Assembly (NCBI GenBank): GCA_051881635.1
Contig: JBJEQG010000128.1
Coordinates: 1-12,292 of the forward strand
Source of the DNA: JBJEQG01 sp051881635
Lineage (GTDB): Bacteria; Bacillota; Clostridia; Oscillospirales; Acutalibacteraceae
Reading direction: 5' to 3'
DNA: 12,292 bases
This document shows positions 7,182 through 12,292 of this stretch, in pieces. The notes beneath the pieces were generated by a model, which saw nothing but the letters and a program-made list of their open reading frames with translations, did no database searches and was not told where the DNA came from. The position numbers were made by a program, and so were the translations under genes. The number at the start of each line of letters is the position of its first letter. Position 1 is the first letter of the stretch.

Positions 7182-8003
7182 ATGAAATTCGGCTGTCATT
7201 TATCTGCCGCCAAAGGGCTGTATTCTGCCGCAAAAACGGCAATTTCAATCGGTGCGGATACATTCCAATATTTCACGAGAAACCCTCGTGGCGGTAATGC
7301 AAAAGCAATCAATGAAAAAGATATAGACTTGTTTTTGGATACGGTACAGGAGCATGATATGAAACCTGTTTTGGCTCATGCCACTTATACTTTGAATTGT
7401 TGTTCCAAAGATGAGAGTATTCGGGATTTTGCATTTCGGACGATGAAAGACGATTTGCAGCGTATGGAATATACACCGTATAACCTTTATAATTTTCACC
7501 CCGGCAATCATACGGGACAGGGCATTGAAGTTGGTATTCATCAGATTGCGGAAATATTGAACCGTGTTCTTGACGAAGCAAAGACAACAACCGTTTTGCT
7601 TGAAACCATGTCCGGCAAGGGGAGTGAAGTCGGCAGCCGCTTTGAAGAATTGGCGGCAATTATTGCTCTTGTGGAACAAAAGGAAAAGTTAGGTGTGTGT
7701 TTTGACACTTGCCATGTTCACGATGCAGGGTATGATATTGTGCATAATTTGGACGGTGTTTTGAAAGAGTTTGACCGCATTGTAGGATTGGAACGCCTGA
7801 AAGCCATACACTTGAATGACAGTTTAAATCCCTGTAATGCACACAAAGACCGTCATGCTCTTTTGGGTGAGGGATATATTGGTATGACAGCGATTGAAAA
7901 TATCATTCATCATTCTGCATTGAAACATTTGCCATGTTATTTAGAAACGCCGACCGATGATGTGGGACATGGTAAGGAAATTGCGATGTTAAAAGAATTG
8001 TAA
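7182..8003 (+). CDS. nfo: Endonuclease IV (AP endonuclease)
   Basis: Endonuclease IV cleaves DNA 5' of abasic sites and some damaged bases and removes 3' blocking groups in base-excision repair. This 273-residue TIM-barrel protein keeps all nine residues corresponding to the trinuclear zinc ligands of the E. coli enzyme: H66 (AHATY), H106 (NFHPG), E141 (ETM), D175 and H178 (CFDTCHVHDAGYD), H210 (IHLND), D223 and H225 (AHKDRH), and E255 (ETP). GKGSEVG (145-151) is also typical. Length fits the family (270-285). It begins 4 nt after the recQ stop, with a G-rich ribosome binding site (cggggggatt, near 7167-7176) inside the recQ end, so the two are co-translated. The pairing of a helicase and an AP endonuclease behind adenine deaminase suggests a repair-linked operon. 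Confidence 0.96.
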   Translation: MKFGCHLSAAKGLYSAAKTAISIGADTFQYFTRNPRGGNAKAINEKDIDLFLDTVQEHDMKPVLAHATYTLNCCSKDESIRDFAFRTMKDDLQRMEYTPYNLYNFHPGNHTGQGIEVGIHQIAEILNRVLDEAKTTTVLLETMSGKGSEVGSRFEELAAIIALVEQKEKLGVCFDTCHVHDAGYDIVHNLDGVLKEFDRIVGLERLKAIHLNDSLNPCNAHKDRHALLGEGYIGMTAIENIIHHSALKHLPCYLETPTDDVGHGKEIAMLKEL

Positions 8004-8027
8004 AAATACAAATTGTATAAATATACT
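7998..8027 (+). promoter_or_regulatory. Possible internal promoter before the 104-residue gene
   Basis: TTGTAA (7998-8003, overlapping the nfo stop) and TATACT (8022-8027) are separated by 18 nt. Two 13-bp palindromes lie within and just after this stretch, the second covering the putative -10. The match is only moderate in a very AT-rich gap, so this is tentative; the gene could equally be transcribed from the ade promoter. Confidence 0.35.
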
Positions 8028-8035
8028 TAAAGTAT
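8006..8035. repeat. Two tandem ATAC-N5-GTAT palindromes
   Basis: The 48-nt gap between nfo and the next gene contains atacaa-a-ttgtat (8006-8018) and atactt-a-aagtat (8023-8035), both with 6-bp arms around one central base, 17 bp apart centre to centre. The second is identical to 3852-3864 before ade, where a near copy also sits at 3879-3891. Sharing the outer ATAC/GTAT and spacing is consistent with two sites for one dimeric regulator; AT-rich chance similarity cannot be excluded. Confidence 0.45.
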
Positions 8036-8051
8036 AAAAAGGAGAATGGGC

Positions 8052-8366
8052 ATGACGAGGGAAACAGCTAAACGCATAATCCGAAATTTTCCGTTGGCAT
8101 TACAGGACCAAGCGAGAAAAGATATTGACGAGCGACTTTATGTGGAAACAACCTTAGTGCCGTTGTTTGAGTTGGACGACGGCTATTTTCAAATGTCTGT
8201 AAACTATAAAATAAAGTTGCCAGATGTCGGCTATGTTTACGGGAAATCCGTCAGTATTGAGGAATTTGCAAAATTCCACGAAGAAGCGGCACGGGGTGAG
8301 GTTTTTCGTATTCTGTATTTGAAAAATGCAAAAATCATTTTGGAATGTGAGGAACTTAAAGATTGA
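8052..8366 (+). CDS. Uncharacterised 104-residue protein
   Basis: I do not recognise this protein. It is a small soluble protein with no signal peptide or membrane segment. It opens with a basic helix (TRETAKRIIRNFPLALQDQARKD), then what look like beta-strands (YVETTLVPLFEL, YFQMSVNYKIKL), a helix rich in acidic residues (SIEEFAKFHEEAARG) and a final strand pair (VFRILYLKNAKIILECEEL), giving an alpha-beta fold. The second ATG at 8052 is chosen because GGAG (8041-8044) is 7 nt before it; an in-frame ATG at 8046 is only 1 nt from that site. It follows nfo after 48 nt on the same strand and may be the last gene of the ade operon or have its own promoter. Coding character is supported by good spacing, a clean ribosome binding site and neighbour-like codon use. 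Confidence 0.75.
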   Translation: MTRETAKRIIRNFPLALQDQARKDIDERLYVETTLVPLFELDDGYFQMSVNYKIKLPDVGYVYGKSVSIEEFAKFHEEAARGEVFRILYLKNAKIILECEELKD

Positions 8367-8409
8367 AAAAAGCACATCATTCATTAAGATAAAATGAATG
8401 ATGTGCTTT
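8361..8409 (-). terminator. Bidirectional terminator between convergent genes
   Basis: A perfect 17-bp stem (8369-8385 with 8393-8409) surrounds a 7-nt loop. On the minus strand it is followed by a T run (complement of aaaaaa at 8366-8371), a strong terminator 17 nt beyond the YchF stop. On the plus strand it is followed by cggtttt and begins just after the stop of the 104-residue gene, so it probably ends that transcript too. Confidence 0.9.
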
Positions 8410-8425
8410 CGGTTTTATAAGAAAA

Positions 8426-9520
8426 TTATACATTAAAGCGGAAAAGAACAATATCGCCGTCTTTCATGACATACTCTTTGCCCTCAGAACGAACCAAGCC
8501 CTTTTCTTTGGCGGCTGTCATAGAACCGCAAGCCATTAAATCGTCAAAAGCAATAACCTCGGCACGGATAAAACCACGCTCAAAGTCACTGTGGATTTTG
8601 CCGGCCGCCTGTGGTGCTTTTGTGCCTTTGGTGATTGTCCATGCACGAACCTCAGGCTTGCCTGCCGTCAGATAGGAAATCAATCCCAACAGGCTGTAAC
8701 AAGCGTTAATAAGGCGGTCAAGTCCTGATTGTTCCAAACCCATTTCAGAGAGGAAAAGAGCCTTTTCTTCGGGGTCCATACCTGAAATTTCCGCCTCAGC
8801 CTCTGCACAAATCGGAAGAACGGCGGCGTGTTCGCTGTCGGCAATCTCTTTGACGGTGTTAAAATATTTGTTATTTTCGACACCGTTTGAAAAATCGTCC
8901 TCACTCATATTTGCGGCGTAAATAATCGGTTTGTTTGTCAGGAGAGCAACCGATGCCAAAAGCTGTGCCTCATCTTCATTACAGTCAACGGAGCGAGCCG
9001 CTTTGCCGTTTTCAAGTGTTTCCTTAACACGGCGAAAGAAATCCAATTCCGCCTGATACTTCTTGTCGCCTTTGAGCAGTTTTTGTGTTTTGTCAATACG
9101 GCGGTCAATCATTTCAATATCGGACAAAATCAATTCGATATTGATAGTATCAATATCTCTTGCGGGGTCAATACTGCCTTCAACATGAATGATGTCGTCA
9201 TTTTCAAAACAACGGACAACATGAACAATGGCGTCAACCTCACGAATATTTGCCAAAAATTTGTTGCCAAGACCTTCACCTTTGGACGCACCCTTAACAA
9301 GTCCTGCAATATCGACAAATTCAATGGTTGCGGGGGTGTACTTTTCGGGTTGATACATTTCGGCGAGCTTATCCAAACGCTTATCGGGAACAGCAACAAC
9401 ACCGACATTAGGTTCAATCGTGCAGAACGGATAGTTTGCAGACTGTGCACCTGCATTTGTTATAGCGTTAAAGAGTGTACTTTTGCCAACATTTGGCAAA
9501 CCAACAATACCAAGTTTCAT
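8426..9520 (-). CDS. ychF: Ribosome-binding ATPase YchF (OLA1 family)
   Basis: YchF is an Obg-like P-loop NTPase that prefers ATP to GTP, binds ribosomes and modulates stress responses. The 364-residue length is normal. G1 is GLPNVGKS (7-14), the switch II region DIAGLVKGASKGEGLGNKFL (70-89) is the family signature, and the G4 position reads NMSE (204-207) in place of the NKxD that specifies guanine, as expected of the ATP-preferring YchF. A coiled-coil segment follows the switch region (about 125-175), and a C-terminal TGS-like domain runs from about 280 (AWTITKGTKAPQAAGKIHSDF) to the end. AAAGGA lies about 10 nt before the ATG. It begins 18 nt after the stop of the membrane protein gene, so it appears to be the last gene of a three-gene minus-strand unit. 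Confidence 0.97.
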   Translation of the reverse strand: MKLGIVGLPNVGKSTLFNAITNAGAQSANYPFCTIEPNVGVVAVPDKRLDKLAEMYQPEKYTPATIEFVDIAGLVKGASKGEGLGNKFLANIREVDAIVHVVRCFENDDIIHVEGSIDPARDIDTINIELILSDIEMIDRRIDKTQKLLKGDKKYQAELDFFRRVKETLENGKAARSVDCNEDEAQLLASVALLTNKPIIYAANMSEDDFSNGVENNKYFNTVKEIADSEHAAVLPICAEAEAEISGMDPEEKALFLSEMGLEQSGLDRLINACYSLLGLISYLTAGKPEVRAWTITKGTKAPQAAGKIHSDFERGFIRAEVIAFDDLMACGSMTAAKEKGLVRSEGKEYVMKDGDIVLFRFNV

Positions 9521-9538
9521 TTTTATATATTCCTTTCA

Positions 9539-10306
9539 TTATTTTTTTATATAACAATCATAGGGGTCATTGGGGTTAATCATTAAAATGACTTTATCGT
9601 TCAGTGCTTTCAGTTTGACAGGCAATATTTTTATGCTTTTCTTACAGTATTTTTGTTCCCAAGGGTGTTTGGGATTTCGTTCAATAACCATGTTTTGAGC
9701 TGTTTCTACTTTATTGCAATTCATTGTAGCGTCGGCATAATCGTTATTGTGCATTTGATATTTTTCTCCGTTATAATAATACTCATAAATCGGTGTATAG
9801 TTATAAATGCCTCGTTCGATGTCATAGTCTGCCATAAAACCGACAACCGTAGATATTACTTCAACGGTACAATGTAACCTTTTGCGGAAGTTACCATATA
9901 AGTATTGAATTAGTAGACAAATGATTGTTACGACAAAAATAAAACTGAATATTCCGCCAATAGACAGGTTATTAACAAAAGGCGTATCAAGCATTTTTAA
10001 TAAAAGTAAAACAGTCGAAATTGTTGAAGTTATCCCAAGTCCCAGTAAGGCAAAATGCTTTTCAAAGGAAAACCCACCCTTTGGAAAAGCAAAGAGAAAT
10101 CCGAGAATTGCACAAAGCTGTGTTATCGACATACCAAACAAACAAATTTGACCGCAAGCTCCCGAAATGACCGCTGCAACAATGCTGATGATTATCCATA
10201 GAACAATAACAAAAAAAGGAACTTTCAATTTTATTTCCGACGAATTTTCATTTTGCTCGGATATAAAGGTGTTATACGGAATAAAATCAAAAGTTATATC
10301 ATTCAT
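9539..10306 (-). CDS. Four-helix membrane protein with DUF3592-like C-terminal domain, function unknown
   Basis: This 255-residue protein starts at the ATG with AGGAGG (10314-10319) placed 7 nt before it; an earlier in-frame ATG at 10324 lies upstream of that site and is unlikely to be used. Four hydrophobic segments fall near residues 30-51, 53-74, 84-104 and 115-137. After a basic turn (NFRKRLHCTVEV) comes a soluble domain resembling DUF3592: a VISTVVGFMADYD strand, then YNYTPIYEYYYNGEKYQ and a final INPNDPYDCYI, the typical strand and NPxxP pattern of that family. A second NPKHP motif lies at 211-215. The function is unknown. The gene sits between a thioesterase gene (29-nt gap) and ychF (18-nt gap) on the same strand, so the three are probably co-transcribed. 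Confidence 0.8.
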   Translation of the reverse strand: MNDITFDFIPYNTFISEQNENSSEIKLKVPFFVIVLWIIISIVAAVISGACGQICLFGMSITQLCAILGFLFAFPKGGFSFEKHFALLGLGITSTISTVLLLLKMLDTPFVNNLSIGGIFSFIFVVTIICLLIQYLYGNFRKRLHCTVEVISTVVGFMADYDIERGIYNYTPIYEYYYNGEKYQMHNNDYADATMNCNKVETAQNMVIERNPKHPWEQKYCKKSIKILPVKLKALNDKVILMINPNDPYDCYIKK

Positions 10307-10320
10307 AAAACTTCCTCCTA

Positions 10321-10348
10321 ACATTTCAATAATGTTTAGTTGAAATGT
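10321..10348. repeat. Inverted repeat spanning the thioesterase stop codon
   Basis: acatttcaa (10321-10329) and ttgaaatgt (10340-10348) are perfect 9-bp arms with a 10-nt loop. On the minus-strand mRNA this hairpin covers the thioesterase stop codon and lies directly before the AGGAGG site of the membrane protein gene. There is no T run, so it is not a terminator; it could affect coupling between the two genes or mRNA stability, or be chance in AT-rich sequence. Confidence 0.35.
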
Positions 10349-10728
10349 GCGTTGACCTTGTTCATGAAACTTTCAATTTTTACGGAAAATCTTTCGTGTT
10401 TACCTCTTGCGATAATGCCGGCGTTATCGCTTGCAACAACATCAAAACAATATTTTCTGCCGTCAATCGCCGTCAAAGTTGCCGTAGCGGTAACTTCGGC
10501 GTTGAGCGGTGTTGCTTTTATATGTTCTATGGAAATCATTGTGCCGACCGTTGTTATACCGTCATCAAGTGAGGGCTGTACCAATTCTGTGGCGGCATTT
10601 TCCATAAGTGCAATAACGGCGGGTGTGGCATAAACATCAAGTGTGCCACTGCCCATGGAACTTGCCAAAAGCGGTTTAGAAACGGTCTGTTTCAGTGTTA
10701 ATTCCGCACCGACATCTATTTTTTTCAT
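10336..10728 (-). CDS. Hotdog-fold thioesterase, fluoroacetyl-CoA thioesterase (FlK)-like
   Basis: This 130-residue protein belongs to the FlK-like thioesterase family, hotdog-fold hydrolases of acyl-CoA thioesters. Family features are SGTLDVYATPAVIALMENAA, GTMISIEHIKATPL, DGRKYCFDVVASD and the closing RGKHERFSV. T35, E43 and H69 match the spacing (8 and 26 residues) of the Thr-Glu-His catalytic residues known in Streptomyces FlK, so an active hydrolase is likely. The substrate is unknown: most relatives outside fluoroacetate producers are not tied to fluoroacetyl-CoA. The ATG at 10728 has GAAGGA 6 nt upstream. A TTG 18 nt further upstream is in frame but lacks a ribosome binding site. It heads a minus-strand unit with a membrane protein and ychF. 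Confidence 0.9.
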   Translation of the reverse strand: MKKIDVGAELTLKQTVSKPLLASSMGSGTLDVYATPAVIALMENAATELVQPSLDDGITTVGTMISIEHIKATPLNAEVTATATLTAIDGRKYCFDVVASDNAGIIARGKHERFSVKIESFMNKVNAHFN

Positions 10729-10754
10729 ATAGTGTCCTTCTTTCAATATGTATC

Positions 10755-10783
10755 TTGCTAAAACAGAATTTTACTGTTATAAT
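10755..10783 (+). promoter_or_regulatory. Extended -10 promoter of the DUF1624-HAD unit
   Basis: TTGCTA (10755-10760) and a perfect TATAAT (10778-10783) are 17 nt apart, and TGT directly before the -10 makes it extended. Transcription would start near 10790, giving a leader of about 93 nt. It lies inside what would be the leader of the minus-strand thioesterase transcript. Confidence 0.75.
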
Positions 10784-10787
10784 AAAA

Positions 10788-10824
10788 ATTACGGTGTAAT
10801 TTAAAAACAGATTACAACGCTAAT
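10788..10824. repeat. ATTAC/GTAAT inverted repeats between the two facing promoters
   Basis: attac-ggt-gtaat (10788-10800) is a perfect 5-bp-arm palindrome over the plus-strand start site, and attac-aacg-ctaat (10811-10824) is an imperfect version over the minus-strand start site. gtaat (10796-10800) and attac (10811-10815) also pair with each other. This is a possible operator for a regulator of both divergent genes; the arms are short. Confidence 0.35.
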
Positions 10825-10851
10825 TATAGCATACTCTTTGGAAAATGTAAA
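10823..10851 (-). promoter_or_regulatory. Strong promoter of the thioesterase-membrane protein-ychF unit
   Basis: Read on the minus strand, TTTACA (10851-10846) is followed after exactly 17 nt by TATAAT (10828-10823), with TGC just before it (extended -10). Transcription would start near 10816 and leave a leader of about 88 nt. Confidence 0.82.
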
Positions 10852-10882
10852 ATGATATTTTATATTGGCGGTGATGTATAAA

Positions 10883-11686
10883 ATGGCGGACGCTAAAAAA
10901 GTCAGAAGTAATGGAGCTGCACCAAAGAAAATAAAACGCCTGCATACCTTAGATGAAATACGGGGATTTGCTGTATTCTGCATGATTTTTTATCATGCGT
11001 TTTATTCTTTGGCGATGTTTTTCAATCTGTCGTGGGGGAGAGATTTATTAAATTTCTTTTCGCCTGCCGAACCTTATTTTGCGGGGTTGTTTATTGTAAT
11101 TTCGGGTATATCGTCCTGTTTGAGCCATTCCAATTTGGAGCGTGGCGGAAAACTGTTGCTGATTGCAATGGCAGTTACGATTGTCACTTTCTTTTTTGAC
11201 AGGAACAGTATCATTGTTTTCGGCATATTGCATTTTTTGGCAATTTGTATGATTTTCTTCGGTGCAATTAAAAATATCATTGAGAAAGTTCCGTTGGTCA
11301 TTGTTCTTATTCTAAATGTGGCTTTGTTTGTATTGTGTTATCATATTCCCAACGGTTATTTTGGGATAAAAGGACTTTTTGAACTTGCCGTTCCGTCACA
11401 GTATTATGAATCCAATTATATGTTTGCGTTTGGATTGCCGTCTTTGACTTTTGCGTCAGCGGATTATTTCCCACTTATACCATGGATGTTCCTTTTCTTT
11501 GCGGGAACAGCAGTCGGACGCTTGGCGGCAAGAGGAAAATTCCCTGTCGGAATGTACAAATTGCGTATTCCATTCCTTTCCGTTATGGGAAGAAACGCTT
11601 TGTTTTTCTATGTCATTCATCAGCCTGTGATTATCGGAATTTGTTATTTGGTTCAGTGGATTATCGGACTTTTTGCGAAAACATAG
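10883..11686 (+). CDS. DUF1624 / heparan-alpha-glucosaminide N-acetyltransferase-like membrane protein
   Basis: This 267-residue integral membrane protein belongs to the HGSNAT-type acyltransferase group (DUF1624). A basic N-terminus (KKIKRLHTLDEIRG) leads into the first helix, with the family's R27-G28 and H38 (IFYHAF) where the catalytic histidine of the human lysosomal enzyme is expected. Further hydrophobic segments lie near 63-82, 89-106, 110-130, 137-154, 196-213 and 240-262; the IPWMFLFFAGTAVGR segment (199-213) and the SVMGRNALFFYVIHQP motif (233-248) are typical. Bacterial members probably move acyl groups onto envelope glycans, but no acceptor is known here. The start at 10883 is chosen for GGTGAT (10870-10875) 7 nt upstream; TTG, GTG and ATG codons just before it overlap that site. 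A HAD phosphatase gene follows after 12 nt. Confidence 0.85.
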   Translation: MADAKKVRSNGAAPKKIKRLHTLDEIRGFAVFCMIFYHAFYSLAMFFNLSWGRDLLNFFSPAEPYFAGLFIVISGISSCLSHSNLERGGKLLLIAMAVTIVTFFFDRNSIIVFGILHFLAICMIFFGAIKNIIEKVPLVIVLILNVALFVLCYHIPNGYFGIKGLFELAVPSQYYESNYMFAFGLPSLTFASADYFPLIPWMFLFFAGTAVGRLAARGKFPVGMYKLRIPFLSVMGRNALFFYVIHQPVIIGICYLVQWIIGLFAKT

Positions 11687-11698
11687 GGGGAATTTTAT

Positions 11699-12292
11699 TT
11701 GAAGAAGTATAAAGCTATTCTTTTTGATTTGGACGGTACGCTTACACGCTCGGGTGACGGTATTCTGTATTCCGTACGCAAGACTTTTGAAGAAATGGGT
11801 AAACCGTTACCGCCAATAGAAGAACTTCGCCGTTTTATCGGACCGCCGTTGGCAGACAGTATGAAACGGTGCGGTTTCACGCCGGAAGAAAGTCAACGGG
11901 GTATAGCCATTTATAAAAAGAACTATGCGGAAAAGGGTATGTATATAAATGATGTATATGAGAGTATTCCGCAGGTTTTGGAAGCATTGAGAAGTCAAGG
12001 TTATTTGTTGGCGACAGCAACAACCAAAATGAATGCTTTTGCCATAAAGGTTATGGATTACTTTTCGCTGACGGCGTATTTTGATTTTATAGGTGCGGCA
12101 TCGGCAGACGGCACTCGAAAGTCAAAAGCCCAAGTTGTTTTGTATGCATTGGAAAATATGAAAGTTGCCCCAAGCGAGGCGGTTTTGGTTGGCGATACAA
12201 TCTATGACGCACAAGGAGCGGTTGATACAGGCTGTGACTTTATCGGTGTTACTTACGGTTACGGTATCAGGGAAGAAATGGCACAATGTTGT
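11699..12292 (+). CDS. HAD-superfamily phosphatase, phosphoglycolate phosphatase-like, 3' end missing
   Basis: 198 residues of a cytoplasmic haloacid dehalogenase-type phosphatase are visible before the window ends. Motif I FDLDGTLT gives the nucleophile D10 and acid/base D12. A helical cap follows (about 16-85), including RFIGPPLADSM. Motif II is in ATATTK (105-110), the motif III lysine is in the KSK at 141-143, and motif IV is VGDTIYDAQGA (164-174). The tail GVTYGYG matches the Gph/PGP group, whose members hydrolyse phosphoglycolate, nucleotides or small sugar phosphates; the substrate is not predictable. Members are about 210-220 residues, so little is missing. The start is TTG at 11699 with AGGGGGA (11685-11691) 7 nt before it; no in-frame ATG lies ahead of motif I. 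It is co-transcribed with the membrane acyltransferase-like gene. Confidence 0.9.
   Translation, partial: MKKYKAILFDLDGTLTRSGDGILYSVRKTFEEMGKPLPPIEELRRFIGPPLADSMKRCGFTPEESQRGIAIYKKNYAEKGMYINDVYESIPQVLEALRSQGYLLATATTKMNAFAIKVMDYFSLTAYFDFIGAASADGTRKSKAQVVLYALENMKVAPSEAVLVGDTIYDAQGAVDTGCDFIGVTYGYGIREEMAQCC

Noticed and set aside
7245..7679. A 144-codon minus-strand open frame inside nfo
   Set aside because: It is a shadow of nfo, whose metal-ligand motifs are read from the opposite strand; no ribosome binding site is seen.
9083..9586. A 167-codon plus-strand open frame opposite ychF
   Set aside because: It is antisense to the well-conserved ychF coding sequence, has no ribosome binding site and its translation resembles no protein I know. 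ychF explains the DNA fully.
10336..10746. A longer thioesterase beginning at TTG 10746
   Set aside because: The in-frame ATG at 10728 has a properly spaced GAAGGA, while the TTG has none, and the extra six residues would be encoded by that ribosome binding site.

Overview
The window looks like a chromosomal segment of a low-to-moderate GC Gram-positive anaerobe of the class Clostridia. The basis is the EF-Tu sequence type, AGGAGG/GGTGAT ribosome binding sites, a TTG start, short U-tailed terminators, TrmB-, AraC/GyrI- and DUF1624-type genes, and strong TTGACA/TATAAT promoters. No genus can be named with confidence. There are no mobile elements, CRISPR arrays, tRNAs or rRNAs. Coding density is high and no gene-free stretch exceeds 300 bases.

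Layout. (1) 2-949: the 3' four-fifths of tuf (EF-Tu), closed by a strong terminator. (2) 1127-1996: a stand-alone AraC-type regulator with a C-terminal GyrI-like ligand-binding domain, with its own terminator. (3) 2126-3843: a two-gene unit, a TrmB-type regulator coupled by an ATGA overlap to a PfkB-family sugar or nucleoside kinase, behind a near-consensus promoter. (4) 3987-8366: an apparent operon of adenine deaminase (ade), a short RecQ helicase, endonuclease IV (nfo) and an unrecognised 104-residue protein. ade-recQ overlap by ATGA and recQ-nfo are 4 nt apart. (5) 8426-10728, minus strand: FlK-like hotdog thioesterase, then a four-helix membrane protein with a DUF3592-like tail, then the YchF/OLA1 ATPase, in that order of transcription. 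A hairpin near 8369-8409 separates this unit from region 4. (6) 10883-12292, plus strand: a DUF1624/HGSNAT-type membrane acyltransferase followed by a HAD phosphatase cut by the window end.

How the genes fit together. Region 4 joins purine-base salvage (adenine to hypoxanthine) with two DNA-repair enzymes on one probable transcript. Region 3 pairs a sugar-sensing type of regulator with a kinase that may phosphorylate its effector. A 13-bp palindrome of the form ATACTT-A-AAGTAT (or its complement) occurs twice just before the ade promoter and once before the 104-residue gene, suggesting one regulator may act on both. The divergent pair thioesterase / DUF1624 protein appears to be driven by two face-to-face promoters whose transcripts would overlap at their 5' ends.

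Most of the window is ordinary housekeeping and accessory metabolism. No clearly new multi-gene system is evident. The best leads are the intergenic palindromes, the face-to-face promoters, the RecQ lacking a winged-helix domain, and the unrecognised small gene.
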